A program made the position numbers and the translations under genes. Positions 7,525 through 16,692 of a stretch of DNA of 64,000 nt are shown one piece after another. The DNA is taken from the NCBI RefSeq assembly GCF_012986595.1, contig NZ_JAAQYM010000007.1, positions 372,001 through 436,000 of the forward strand, written 5' to 3'. Position 1 is the stretch's first letter, and every line of letters starts with the position of its first letter. The notes beneath the pieces were generated by a model. The model had not been told where the DNA came from. It did not search any database and saw nothing but the letters and a program-made list of their open reading frames with translations. This stretch comes from Pseudomonas koreensis (GTDB lineage: Bacteria > Pseudomonadota > Gammaproteobacteria > Pseudomonadales > Pseudomonadaceae).

Positions 7525-8675
7525 GGGTGTTGCCCCGTCAGCGCCAGGTGTTTGAGCGCCATCTCGCGCAGGGCTTGCATCGACGTGGCCGACTCACGCT
7601 CGATGCGGCGTTTGAGCAGCAACCGATTGGCAACGCGCATGCCCAGTCCGTCGAACTGATAATCCAGGGTGCGCACGAACCGCGTGCCATCGGCTTCGGC
7701 CGCGCATTCGTAGGTCAGCAGCAACGACAAACCATGATCGCCCCGCGCCCGTGCACACCAACGCCGGCCCGGCAGGTATTCGCTGACTTCCCAACGCAAG
7801 TGACCGGCGCGGCCGCCGGCATGGATGTCTTCTTCAAAGCGCGCCCCGGCATGCAGCGGGCCTTGCGGGCCGTCGATCTTCAGCGACGACGGGTGCCATT
7901 GCGGCCAGTGATGGACGCTGGCGGCGTAGCGGAGCACGGCGATCGGTTCGCCGGCGATGTCGATCTGGTGCTGCATGCGGGTCATGGGCGGTCTCGAATA
8001 GCGCAACGGGGCGGGTTGCGGCTCCCAATACAGGGTGCCGAACAGGTAGTCCATCAGCGGAAAAACGATATTGAAATTGCGCTCCTGCATGCGCTCGCGA
8101 CGGTGATGCAGCTCATGCAGATGACGCATCTGGCAAATCCACGGCAGGCGGGTCAGCGGATTGTTTGGCGGCAAATGCTCGCAGGCGTGAAACACCTCGT
8201 AGGTCAGGTAACCCAGCACCATGCAGCCGCCGAACAGTCCGGCGACATTGGCGTTGACCTGTGCGAACAGCCACCACAACGGCAGCGTGATGAGCAGCGT
8301 ATGCACGACGATCAGCCAGGCCGGAAACAGAATCACCCGCCAGTCGCGGGCGCCGTCGTAAGTCATGTGCCCGGGGGTGAAAAAGCTGTGGTGGTCACCG
8401 GCATGCCGGGCATAGAACAGCTTGGCGAAGGTCTTTTTGTGGTGGCCGAGATGGCGATGGACCATGTACACGCCAAAGTTGAAGAACAGTAACGTCAGCG
8501 GCACCGTCAGCCATTCCAGCGCGCGTACCTGCTGCACGCTGCTCCAGAACGCGCCGATCGCCAGCACGCCGAACAGCAACACGAAAACCCCGTGCAGCCA
8601 GGGGTTGTAGCGCGGATGAATGGCCGCACGGTAGCGGCTGCGGAATGCCTCGGTGGTCTGCCTCACTGCGTTCAC
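7521..8675 (-). CDS. Fatty acid hydroxylase/sterol desaturase fused to an SRPBCC domain
   Basis: 384 residues. The N-terminal half is an integral-membrane di-iron hydroxylase: hydrophobic segments at about 28-45, 57-72, 115-137 and 143-160, and His clusters HRHLGHH (73-79), HAGDHH (91-96), HACEH (163-167) and HLHELHH (185-191). The C-terminal about 235-375 looks like an SRPBCC/START ligand-binding domain. The start is GTG; no ATG lies near the N-terminus. Coupled to the propeller gene by a 4-base overlap. Probably hydroxylates a lipid at the membrane; substrate unknown. Confidence 0.8.
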   Translation of the reverse strand: MNAVRQTTEAFRSRYRAAIHPRYNPWLHGVFVLLFGVLAIGAFWSSVQQVRALEWLTVPLTLLFFNFGVYMVHRHLGHHKKTFAKLFYARHAGDHHSFFTPGHMTYDGARDWRVILFPAWLIVVHTLLITLPLWWLFAQVNANVAGLFGGCMVLGYLTYEVFHACEHLPPNNPLTRLPWICQMRHLHELHHRRERMQERNFNIVFPLMDYLFGTLYWEPQPAPLRYSRPPMTRMQHQIDIAGEPIAVLRYAASVHHWPQWHPSSLKIDGPQGPLHAGARFEEDIHAGGRAGHLRWEVSEYLPGRRWCARARGDHGLSLLLTYECAAEADGTRFVRTLDYQFDGLGMRVANRLLLKRRIERESATSMQALREMALKHLALTGQHP

Positions 8676-8679
8676 CTGT

Positions 8680-8698
8680 GGGTATTGTTGTTATACCC
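8680..8698. promoter_or_regulatory. GTAT-N7-ATAC palindrome upstream of the hydroxylase gene
   Basis: GGGTAT and ATACCC arms around a 7-base spacer, ending 5 bases before the GTG start of the hydroxylase gene. The form fits a LysR-type T-N11-A operator, and a LysR gene lies directly upstream. Its position over the ribosome-binding region would also allow an mRNA hairpin. Confidence 0.4.
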
Positions 8699-8778
8699 GG
8701 CAGATTAGCCGATCCGGCCGTTTGTGCAGGCCGGACCTTGAGGCCACTTGCGCCATGCTTCGGTGTAAAGCGGCCGAT

Positions 8779-9642
8779 TCAGCTCAACGGGTTCCAGCGC
8801 TGTGACCAGTCGTCATCGGTCGCGATCACCTGACGCAGCAGATCGAAGGCCTGCTGCAGCGTCGTCGAGTCACGTTCTCGCGCGTATACCAGATAGGTCG
8901 GGTAGCCGAATTCCGGGGCCTTGGTCACCGCTTCCAGTGCGCCGGTTTCCAGATAGCTGCGCACCACGCGCGTGCGGAAGTAGCCGCTGCCGCCGTGTTC
9001 GAGGATGTATTGCAGGGCCAGCGGGCCGAGGTTGAAACTCAGTGCGGCCTTGGCTTTGTCCGGCAGGGCGGCGTCGTGCTGACGGCGGAAGTCCGGCCCC
9101 CAGTCGATGTAGACGTAGGGATCGGGGCGGTTCGGCGCACGCACCAGAATCAGTTTTTCTTCAAGCACCTGCTCGACCTGCAGGCCGGGCCAGTATTCCG
9201 GTTGATAGACCAGCGCGGCATCGAGCACGCCGAGTTCGAGCTGGCGCAGCAGGTTTTCACCGTCGCGGATTTCCATGCGCAGGGCGTGACCGGGGATTTT
9301 TTCGCGCAGCTCGGCGGCCCAACTGAGCATCAACGGGTTGCACAGGCTGACTTCGCCACCGATGTGCAGCACGTTGTGATAGCCGTCCAGCAGCGGCAGG
9401 TCGCGCCGCGCTGCTTCCCAGGTCTGCACCAGTTGATTGGCGTAGACCACGAAGGCTTCACCATTGGCCGTCAACTTCGCCCCGGCCCGGTTGCGCACGA
9501 ACAGCGTACTGCCCAGCTGACTTTCGAGTTTCTGCACGCGTGCGGTGATTGCCGTTTGCGTGACAAACAGCTTCTGCGCAGCGGCGGCAAGGCTGCCGTG
9601 GCGGACGATTTCCAGAAAGGTGCGGGCGAGGTCGATGTCCAT
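8779..9642 (-). CDS. LysR-family transcriptional regulator
   Basis: 287-residue regulator with an N-terminal winged helix-turn-helix (FLEIVRHGSLAAAAQKLFVT, QTAITARVQKLE) and a C-terminal effector-binding domain. ATG 9642 is preferred because LysR proteins begin just before the DLARTFLEIV helix; an in-frame ATG 30 bases upstream would add an untypical tail. It runs in the same direction as the hydroxylase/propeller pair, about 100 bases upstream of it, and is the best candidate regulator of that pair. Inducer unknown. Confidence 0.9.
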   Translation of the reverse strand: MDIDLARTFLEIVRHGSLAAAAQKLFVTQTAITARVQKLESQLGSTLFVRNRAGAKLTANGEAFVVYANQLVQTWEAARRDLPLLDGYHNVLHIGGEVSLCNPLMLSWAAELREKIPGHALRMEIRDGENLLRQLELGVLDAALVYQPEYWPGLQVEQVLEEKLILVRAPNRPDPYVYIDWGPDFRRQHDAALPDKAKAALSFNLGPLALQYILEHGGSGYFRTRVVRSYLETGALEAVTKAPEFGYPTYLVYARERDSTTLQQAFDLLRQVIATDDDWSQRWNPLS

Positions 9643-9705
9643 GGGCGGGCCGGTGTTTGAGGTGGGGGGCATTGTAAGTGCCGGCTCGATATCCCGTCAT
9701 CGTCC

Positions 9706-9799
9706 ATCGCGAGCAGGCTCGCTCCCGCAAGAGTTCTGCGATTGACTTGGATTTTGCGAACGACGCAGGACCCTTGTGGGAGCGAGCCTGCTCGCGAAG
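9706..9799. repeat. REP pair, GAGCGAGCCTGCTCGCGA family
   Basis: Inverted arms TCGCGAGCAGGCTCGCTCCC and GGGAGCGAGCCTGCTCGCGA, separated by about 55 bases, between the lysR start and the end of the hoxX-like gene. Same family as at 50693, 59804 and 61284. Confidence 0.9.
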
Positions 9800-9822
9800 A
9801 GGCCCGCCCAGTCACCCAGGCA

Positions 9823-11541
9823 TCAGCCCGCCAACTCAACCTTGCGCACCCGCGCCCAGTCCGCCACCAGCCGCGCCGGCGTGCCGCAGGCTTTGCGCTT
9901 GTAGACGAAGTGGCTGCATTTCTCGGCAAACTGGTTGCGGTTGTAGAGCATGTCCTCCTGCATTTCCTGCAGTTCGCTGTCCCGGCATTGCTTGATCAGC
10001 ACCTGATCCACGCGCAACTTGCGTTCACGCACGGCGGCATAGGTCGGATCGCTCAGCACGGCGTTGGCCCGCTGCAGCAGCCACAGCGAAAACTCGTCCG
10101 GGCAGCGCGGGCCGATTTCCTGAACCATGCCCAGTTGCAGCGCCTGCGTGGCGCTGACCGGCAGACAGGCCTGGGTCAGTTGCTCGGCCAGCGCCGGACC
10201 AACCGCGCGCGGCAGGCTGTAGGTCCAGTATTCCGAGCCATACAGGCCCATGCTCTTGTAATGCGGATTGAGCACGATGTCGGCCCGGGCAAATACGATG
10301 TCGGCGGCCAGCGCCAGCATCACCCCGCCAGCTCCGGCATTGCCGGTCACGCCGCTGACCACCAATTGCCGCGCACTGAGCAGTTCGGCGCAGACGTCGT
10401 CGATCGCCTGAATATTCGCCCAGGCCTCGGCGCCCGGATCCTGTGCGGCCTGAATCACGTTCAGGTGCACACCGTTGGAAAAGCTGCCGCGTCCGCCCTT
10501 GATCAACAGCACGCGGGTATCCCGAGCCTTGGCCCAGCGCAGCGCTTCGACCATGCGCTGGCACTGTTCAGTGCTCATCGCACCGTTGTAGAACTCGAAG
10601 GTCAGCTCCCCGACATGCCCGGATTCGCGGTAGCGCAGCGGCTGATATGCCTCGTCGTTGAACGGCTGGCTGGCGATCGACCAGTCGAGGCTCGGCACAC
10701 CGGCCAGTTGCCCGGCCAGCACATGCCGCGCCGGTTGCTTGAAGGTTTCTTCGCCAGGTTGCGGTTTGCGCCGCAGCGAGCCGATCCACAGGCTGTGATC
10801 ACCGGTGGCGACCAGCACCGCGTCGTCATGCACGGCAAGAATCTGGCCAGGGATGCCCGTGCGCTGATCGAGGTGCGCGTCGTACACGTAATACTGCCCG
10901 CCGGCCAGACTCGCCAACACCCCGGGCTGGCCGTCGGCGGCGTCGATGCAGCGTTTGATGAAGCGCGAGCAGTCGTGCCAGCTGAAGGTGCGGTCGGCCT
11001 GTTTCATGTTCGGCTGCAGGCGGCCACGGACCTTGGGATCGGTGTAGTCCAGCGCGACAGGCACAAAGCCTTCAATGAATTTTTCGACCACTTCGCGAAT
11101 GCAACGGATCGCCGCATCGCTGACCCGACCGTTGTACAACTCGGACTTGCGCAAGTCCGGCGGCAGGTTGAATTCGCAGGTCGCCCAGACCGGGCCGGCG
11201 TCCATTTCTTCCACCGCTTGCAGGGCCGTCACGCCCCAAAGGGTCAACTCGTTGGTGATTGCCCAGTCCAGCGCACTGGCGCCACGATCGCCGACGATGC
11301 CCGGATGAATGATCACTACCGGACGCCGGGCATTGCTCCACAGTGCCTGGGGTACGCGATCCTTGAGGAACGGACAGATCACCAGGTCGGCGCCGCTGTG
11401 TTCGATCTGCTCGCACACTGAGGCTTCGTCGGTGAACACCACGACACTGGGTGAGTGCCCGGCCTGCCGCAGTTCCAGCCAGGCGCGTTGGGTCAGGCCG
11501 TTGAAGGCCGAGGACAGCAGAATGATCTTGAGTGATCGCAT
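9823..11541 (-). CDS. hoxX: HoxX-like protein: formyltransferase-enoyl-CoA hydratase fusion
   Basis: 572 residues. The N-terminal about 270 residues resemble a formyl-tetrahydrofolate-dependent transferase, including the HoxX-type HPGIVGDRGASALDWAI motif. The C-terminal about 290 residues are a crotonase fold (GGRGSFSNGVHLN, GNAGAGGVMLALAADIV, NPHYKSMGLYGSEYW). In hydrogen-oxidising bacteria HoxX makes CO for the NiFe site in the presence of oxygen. No hydrogenase or Hyp gene is in this window, so the role here is open. The start is supported by AAGGAAG upstream. Confidence 0.85.
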   Translation of the reverse strand: MRSLKIILLSSAFNGLTQRAWLELRQAGHSPSVVVFTDEASVCEQIEHSGADLVICPFLKDRVPQALWSNARRPVVIIHPGIVGDRGASALDWAITNELTLWGVTALQAVEEMDAGPVWATCEFNLPPDLRKSELYNGRVSDAAIRCIREVVEKFIEGFVPVALDYTDPKVRGRLQPNMKQADRTFSWHDCSRFIKRCIDAADGQPGVLASLAGGQYYVYDAHLDQRTGIPGQILAVHDDAVLVATGDHSLWIGSLRRKPQPGEETFKQPARHVLAGQLAGVPSLDWSIASQPFNDEAYQPLRYRESGHVGELTFEFYNGAMSTEQCQRMVEALRWAKARDTRVLLIKGGRGSFSNGVHLNVIQAAQDPGAEAWANIQAIDDVCAELLSARQLVVSGVTGNAGAGGVMLALAADIVFARADIVLNPHYKSMGLYGSEYWTYSLPRAVGPALAEQLTQACLPVSATQALQLGMVQEIGPRCPDEFSLWLLQRANAVLSDPTYAAVRERKLRVDQVLIKQCRDSELQEMQEDMLYNRNQFAEKCSHFVYKRKACGTPARLVADWARVRKVELAG

Positions 11542-11836
11542 GGTTTTCTTCCTTGAAGGGGCAGCCGCGGGCTCTCGGTGAGCCGTCCCTGGCTTTCGAT
11601 GGAGCGCGCAGATTAGTCAGTGCTTGCGGGCTGACCACTGACCGGGGTCAACGTTGTGTGAGTCAATATTTCTGCGGCGACGGAGCGCCTTATTCTTAAT
11701 GGTTTGATTATCCTGATTTTTTATTACTTCAAATGTAAGCAGCGCTATTGCACAGTCGCCCCTGATCAAGAGCCGGACGATCCCGGCAGAACGATGGTTT
11801 TTCGCAGCGGGTGGACCCCGTTTCAGGGAGCAAGGC

Positions 11837-12346
11837 ATGGGTGAGGGTCAGAACCCGCATTACCGGATGATTGGGCAAATGTTCCAAAAGGACTATCGCT
11901 GGCTGTGCGCTGCCGTTGGCCGCACGCTGGGTTGCCCGCACAGCGCACAAGACATCGCCTCGGAAACCTTTCTTCGGGTGCTGGCCTTGCCGGACCCGAC
12001 CGCGATTCGCGAGCCGCGTGCGCTGTTGACCACCATCGCCCGGCGTCTGGTCTACGAAGGCTGGCGCCGTCAGGACCTGGAGCGCGCCTATCTGGAAAGC
12101 CTGGCGCTGGCACCGGAACCGGTGCATCCATCACCGGAAGAGCGGGCGCTGGTGATCGAGGCGCTGCTGGCGGTCGATCGCTTGCTCAACGGCTTGTCGG
12201 CCAAGGCCAAGGCGGCGTTTCTCTACCATCAACTGGACGGTTTGACCTACAGCGAAATCGGCGCACGCCTCGGCGTTTCCACCAGCCGGGTGCAGCAGTA
12301 CATGGTCGAGGCGTTCAAGCGTTGCTATCAGGCGATGCAGGCATGA
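11837..12346 (+). CDS. FecI-type ECF sigma factor
   Basis: 169-residue extracytoplasmic-function sigma factor. Sigma-2 region about residues 10-75 (FQKDYRWLCAAV, SAQDIASETFLRVL) and sigma-4 about 110-165 (GLTYSEIGARLGVSTSRVQQY, the helix-turn-helix). AGGGAGCAAGG precedes the ATG. Its stop overlaps the fecR start (ATGA). As in other cell-surface-signalling systems it should transcribe genes for a TonB receptor; the shared 40-bp blocks at 13429, 17334 and 20089 are its candidate targets. Confidence 0.93.
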   Translation: MGEGQNPHYRMIGQMFQKDYRWLCAAVGRTLGCPHSAQDIASETFLRVLALPDPTAIREPRALLTTIARRLVYEGWRRQDLERAYLESLALAPEPVHPSPEERALVIEALLAVDRLLNGLSAKAKAAFLYHQLDGLTYSEIGARLGVSTSRVQQYMVEAFKRCYQAMQA

Positions 12347-13290
12347 GGCCCGATGAAGCGGTGATCGATGAGGCGGCGCAGTGGATGGCGCTGTTGCAGT
12401 CCGGCGAAGCCAGCAGCGCTGAACGTGCAGCGTTCGAGGCGTGGCGGGCGGCTGATCCACGCCATCAGCGGATCATCGAACAAATGGGGGGCGGCCTGAA
12501 CCTGCTGCGCCATCCCACCTTGCGCGGGCTGCCGCGCAACAGTCTGCTGCACAGCCTGAATGCGCCGTCGAGTCGCCGGCGGTTTCTCAGCGGCAGCTTG
12601 AGTGTGCTCGGTATCGCCGTGCTCGCCGGTTTGCTCGGGCGGCGTTACGGCTGGTTGCCGGAGGCAGGGGAGTTGGCGACCGGCACTGGCGAGCGGCGCG
12701 ATTTCACGCTCGAGGACGGCAGTGCGCTGAGCCTGAACGCGCGGACGCGGGTGGTGGCGCAGTTCGATGCGCTGCAGCGCCTGTTGACGTTGCACACTGG
12801 CGAGTTGCTGGTAGATGTGGCCAAGGACCGTGCGCGGCCGTTTGTGGTCGAGACGGAGCACGGCCGGATGCGTGCGCTGGGGACGAAATTCCTCGTGCAA
12901 CAAAACGATGATTTCACCCGGCTGGTGATGCTGCATTCGCAGGTCGAAGTGGTCACGGCCGGCGGGGCGCGGCAAGTGGTCGAGGCGGGGGAGAGCCTGT
13001 CGTTCAACGCGCAGGACATTCTGTCCCTGGAACGCAGCAACGGCCAGGAAAGCGCCTGGGTGCAAGGTCGACTGGAAGTGCGCGACCGACCGCTGAGCGA
13101 AGTGATCGACAGCCTGCGCCGTTATCGCCGGGGCGTCCTGCACTTGAGTCCCGAGGTGGCCGATCTGCGTCTCAGCGGTCTCTATCCGCTCGACGACAGC
13201 GACCGCACGCTGCAACTGCTGGAGCGTTCGCTGCCGATCCGCGTCACCTGGCACAACCCGTACTGGGTCAGCATCGACCCCCGTTCTTGA
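12343..13290 (+). CDS. FecR-type anti-sigma/regulator
   Basis: 315-residue inner-membrane regulator: N-terminal DUF4880 domain (EAAQWMALLQSGEASSAERAAF), one membrane segment at about residues 86-100 (SVLGIAVLAGLLG), a periplasmic FecR domain (about 110-215) and a C-terminal secretin/STN-like segment. It is expected to contact the N-terminal domain of the TonB receptor encoded next and to control the sigma factor. The start is fixed by the 4-base ATGA overlap with the sigma gene. Confidence 0.92.
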   Translation: MRPDEAVIDEAAQWMALLQSGEASSAERAAFEAWRAADPRHQRIIEQMGGGLNLLRHPTLRGLPRNSLLHSLNAPSSRRRFLSGSLSVLGIAVLAGLLGRRYGWLPEAGELATGTGERRDFTLEDGSALSLNARTRVVAQFDALQRLLTLHTGELLVDVAKDRARPFVVETEHGRMRALGTKFLVQQNDDFTRLVMLHSQVEVVTAGGARQVVEAGESLSFNAQDILSLERSNGQESAWVQGRLEVRDRPLSEVIDSLRRYRRGVLHLSPEVADLRLSGLYPLDDSDRTLQLLERSLPIRVTWHNPYWVSIDPRS

Positions 13291-13306
13291 TTCCAACGCG
13301 TACCCC

Positions 13307-13385
13307 TGTAGGAGCTGCCGCAGGCTGCGATCTTTTGATCTTGAAAAACAAAGTCAAAAGATCGCAGCCTGCGGCAGCTCCTACA
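13307..13385. repeat. 79-bp perfect-arm inverted repeat
   Basis: Arms of about 32 bases (starting TGTAGGAGCTGCCGCAGGCT) around a 15-base centre, forming a very stable hairpin between fecR and the receptor gene. A common intergenic repeat of fluorescent pseudomonads; an imperfect copy lies near 55622. It may act as a transcription attenuator, although no T tract follows. Confidence 0.9.
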
Positions 13386-13428
13386 CAAAGGTGCGTTTAT
13401 TCCGGTTATAGGTTTATGACTTCTTGGC

Positions 13429-13468
13429 CTAATCGCTGCCCTATAAAAAGCGCCGGCCCGCTGCTCAT
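13429..13468 (+). promoter_or_regulatory. Candidate ECF promoter block A (TonB receptor 1)
   Basis: Contains CTAA, 12 bases later CTATAAAA, then CGCCGG and TGCTCAT. These elements align without gaps with blocks B (17334) and C (20089). CTAA followed by CGC at a 16-base gap resembles the PvdS/FecI-type -35/-10 arrangement. 61 bases separate CTATAAAA from the ATG. Confidence 0.65.
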
Positions 13469-13494
13469 TCCCTGCAGACGCCTTCAACAGGGAA
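13468..13494 (+). promoter_or_regulatory. Hairpin covering the ribosome-binding site of TonB receptor 1
   Basis: TTCCCTG pairs with CAGGGAA across a 13-base loop. The 3' arm contains the AGGGAA ribosome-binding site, 8 bases before the ATG. A similar hairpin precedes receptor 2. Confidence 0.5.
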
Positions 13495-13501
13495 GCCCTT
13501 G

Positions 13502-16423
13502 ATGATTTCATTCAAACAACAATTACCGCGCCTGACCTTCGCCGCCGCACTGGCGATGGGGCTCGGACCGACAGTGGTTCATGCGCAGGATTCTGCCACC
13601 CAGGTGTACACCTTCGACATCGCCAGCGGCCCGCTTGATGAGGTGCTGCTGGATATCTCGCGCCAGACCGGCGTGCCGATTTCCTTCAGCCAGAACCTGG
13701 TGCAAGGCAAGCGCAGCCGTGCGGTGCGGGGTGCCTTGGGCGGGCGTCAGGCGGTGGAGAAGGCGTTGCTCGGCAGTGGCCTGCAAGTCGAGCAGAGTGC
13801 CCAGGGCCTGAGCGTGCGCGAAGGCGAAGCGAGCACGCCGGTGGCGGCCAAAGTCAGCGCCGTGGCCCCGGCGACCAGTGCCGATTACCGCATGGAAAAA
13901 GTCACCGTCACCGGCTCGCGAATCGCCCGTGCGCAGAGCGATGGCGCGACTCCGGTCAACGTCATCACCCATGAAGAGATGGAAGCCCGCGGTTATAAAA
14001 ACGTCTACGACGCGCTGGCAACGCAGACGCAAAACACCGGCATGACCCAGGGCGAAGACTACGGCAATACCTGGCAACCGGCGGCCAGCGCGATCAACCT
14101 GCGGGGCCTCGGACCCAATCACACGCTGGTGTTGATCAACGGCCGGCGCGTGGCCGATTACCCGACACCATACGACGGCAAGGTCAACTTCACTAACCTT
14201 GCGAACATTCCTTCGGCGGTGATCGAGCGGATTGAAATTCTCAGCAGTGGCGCGTCGGCAATCTACGGTTCGGACGCGATCGCCGGGGTGGTCAACATCA
14301 TCCTCAAGAAGCAGATCAATGGCATCGACGTCAATCTCAAGGGCGGCACCAGCGAGCGCGGCGGTGGCGACAACCAGCGCCTGCAAATCAGCGGCGGCGG
14401 CAGTTGGGGCGATTTCGACGGTCTGTTCGGCCTGGAGCTGACCAATCGCGACCCGATCTGGGCCGACGACCGTGGCTTCATGCAGAGCGGGCCGTTGGCG
14501 GACGTCGGTTACCGCCGCGACCTGAGCAACAACCGTTACCTCGGTCCCGGCTGTGGCGCCTATCAAGGCACCTTCGACAACATGCTGTACAACAACGCCG
14601 GCCGCTGTCGCACTGACCAGATGTACAACGACTACTGGACCATTCAGACGCAAAAGGAAAACTACGACGGCTACACCCGCGGCACCTGGCATTTCAGCGA
14701 CAGCGGCCAGGTGTTTGCCGACTTGATGTATGGCCTCGACCACATCCAGAACAACACCCGTGGGCCGACCTTCACCTCGCCGGATTTCATCAACCAAAAC
14801 AGCGGCAATCTGGAGCGTTGGTATCGGCGGTACGGCGAAGAAGAAATCGGCGGGCGCACCGGCAATAACAGCAAGTGGACCGACACCTCATGGACCGGCA
14901 CCCTCGGCCTCTCGGACAAGATCGCCGACACGGGCTGGCGCTACGATCTGGCGGCCAACCGTTCGGAATACCGCAGCGTCAGAACCACGCGCTACACGCC
15001 GCTGTCCTCGATTCAGGATTTCTACCTTGGCCCGCAACTGGGCACGCGTGACGGCTACCCGGTGTTCGCCCCGGATGCGTCGCGCCTCGACCGCCCCCTG
15101 ACGCCACAAGAGTGGGATCAGTTTCGCAGCAACCTGACCCAGCGCAGCAAATCGGTTTCCACCAGTTACAACGCTTCGGTCAACGGCGACTTGTTTGACT
15201 TGCCGGCCGGCCCGGTGGGCTTTGCCGGCGTGCTGGAGGCGGGCAAGCAGGAATATCGCGTCGACCCGGACGACGGTCTCAATGACGGCACGTTCTATGG
15301 CGTGAGCCCGGCACAAAGCTCCGGCGGTTCGCGCAAGCGTTATGCGGCTGGCGGCGAGTTCAGCATTCCGGTCACCGACACTGTGCTGGCGACCGCCGCC
15401 GGGCGTTGGGACCAGTACAAATTCAGCGGCCGCAGCGAGCAGCAGAAAACCTACAACCTCGGCCTGGAATGGCGGCCGATCAGCAGCCTGTTGCTGCGCG
15501 GCAGTTACGGCACCAGTTTCCGTGCGCCGGACCTGAACTACATCTACCAGTCCGACAGTAACGGCTATTACCCGGCGCAGATCGACTACTACGGTTGCAG
15601 TCAGGGCGTGCAGGGCGCGTGTGATCGCGGGCGGGTCGACTACACCCAGAGCGGCACCCCGGACCTTGAGTCCGAACGTGGCAAATCCTGGACATATGGG
15701 TTTGTCTGGTCACCGTCGCGCAACTTCGATTTCTCCACCGATTTCTGGCGCGTCGAGATCGACGACCTGCTGACCACCGTTGATGAAAACCGCCTGTTGC
15801 AACAAGAGAACGAATGCCGCAATGGTACTCAGGACATCAACTCGGCCAACTGCCAGTCGACTCTGGCACGCATCGACCGCAACCCCGGCAATGCCGCCAT
15901 CGATCCCAATCAGTTGCAACGAGTGCGGGTCAACGCGATCAACGCTGCCAGCGAGCGGGTCAGCGGTCTGGACTTCAAGAGCAACATCCGCTGGGGCGCC
16001 GGCCAGTACGGTGCGTTCAGTTCGGCGCTGGGCTACACGCTGGTGCTGTCGCATTTCTACAAGGAGTCGGACGAAGCGCCGACCCAGGACTGGCGCACTT
16101 CGCGGACCAATTACGACTGGCGCAGCAAGGTCAACGCCAGCCTGACCTGGGATTACCAGAAGGCCACGGCAACGCTGATGGGTATTCGCTACGGTTCGGT
16201 CACCAACGGCGCGGGTGACGGGCGGCTGTCGCCATGGACGGTGTTCAATGCCAGTGCGCGCTACAAACTCAATGACCGCGCCAGCGTCGGCCTGACCGTG
16301 AACAACGTGCTTAACCAGATCAAGCACGATGATTCGGCTGGCTGGCCGTATTACCCCACCGGCAACTACGACCCGTACGGACGGCAGTGGTGGCTGGATG
16401 TGAGTTATCACTTCGGCAGTTGA
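13502..16423 (+). CDS. TonB-dependent receptor with N-terminal STN signalling domain
   Basis: 973-residue outer-membrane receptor. Signal peptide about 1-28 (ending VVHA-QD), STN domain about 36-90 (TFDIASGPLDEVLLDISRQT), TonB-box-like segment before MEKVTVTGSRIARAQ, plug about 125-250 (LRGLGPNHTLVLINGRR, ASAIYGSDAIAGVVNIILK), then the beta-barrel ending WLDVSYHFGS. The STN domain means it can signal through the FecR/FecI pair just upstream. The plug and barrel are of the large Xanthomonas/Caulobacter-like type rather than a classic siderophore receptor, so the ligand may be a peptide or carbohydrate. A TTG directly before the ATG could also be read; the ATG is preferred. Confidence 0.93.
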   Translation: MISFKQQLPRLTFAAALAMGLGPTVVHAQDSATQVYTFDIASGPLDEVLLDISRQTGVPISFSQNLVQGKRSRAVRGALGGRQAVEKALLGSGLQVEQSAQGLSVREGEASTPVAAKVSAVAPATSADYRMEKVTVTGSRIARAQSDGATPVNVITHEEMEARGYKNVYDALATQTQNTGMTQGEDYGNTWQPAASAINLRGLGPNHTLVLINGRRVADYPTPYDGKVNFTNLANIPSAVIERIEILSSGASAIYGSDAIAGVVNIILKKQINGIDVNLKGGTSERGGGDNQRLQISGGGSWGDFDGLFGLELTNRDPIWADDRGFMQSGPLADVGYRRDLSNNRYLGPGCGAYQGTFDNMLYNNAGRCRTDQMYNDYWTIQTQKENYDGYTRGTWHFSDSGQVFADLMYGLDHIQNNTRGPTFTSPDFINQNSGNLERWYRRYGEEEIGGRTGNNSKWTDTSWTGTLGLSDKIADTGWRYDLAANRSEYRSVRTTRYTPLSSIQDFYLGPQLGTRDGYPVFAPDASRLDRPLTPQEWDQFRSNLTQRSKSVSTSYNASVNGDLFDLPAGPVGFAGVLEAGKQEYRVDPDDGLNDGTFYGVSPAQSSGGSRKRYAAGGEFSIPVTDTVLATAAGRWDQYKFSGRSEQQKTYNLGLEWRPISSLLLRGSYGTSFRAPDLNYIYQSDSNGYYPAQIDYYGCSQGVQGACDRGRVDYTQSGTPDLESERGKSWTYGFVWSPSRNFDFSTDFWRVEIDDLLTTVDENRLLQQENECRNGTQDINSANCQSTLARIDRNPGNAAIDPNQLQRVRVNAINAASERVSGLDFKSNIRWGAGQYGAFSSALGYTLVLSHFYKESDEAPTQDWRTSRTNYDWRSKVNASLTWDYQKATATLMGIRYGSVTNGAGDGRLSPWTVFNASARYKLNDRASVGLTVNNVLNQIKHDDSAGWPYYPTGNYDPYGRQWWLDVSYHFGS

Positions 16424-16692
16424 GCACGCGGTATTCGTGAATAACGTCCTACGGAAACAGGTGGAGATTCAGCAAAAGTGGGGATATTTCCGACGACATT
16501 CTCAGGTTGGTCGTCGGAAGCATGATCTATAGCATCGGGCATGACATTGAAGTCGTAAACGGCTTGGACGCTCAGGCCTCTGCTAACGGATGGATTATGC
16601 GAACTCCCCACCTCGAATACGAAACGCCTGCTTATTCCCATCGCCTTCAATGGCGTGACGATCGTGCCAGATGCCCAGTGGAGGATGTCGCG

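Noticed and set aside
11735..11765. A possible fourth ECF promoter block upstream of the sigma gene (GCGCTATTGCACAGTC)
   Set aside because: Only the ATTGCACA part agrees with the three blocks; the CTAA and CTATAAAA elements are missing, so autoregulation is not supported.
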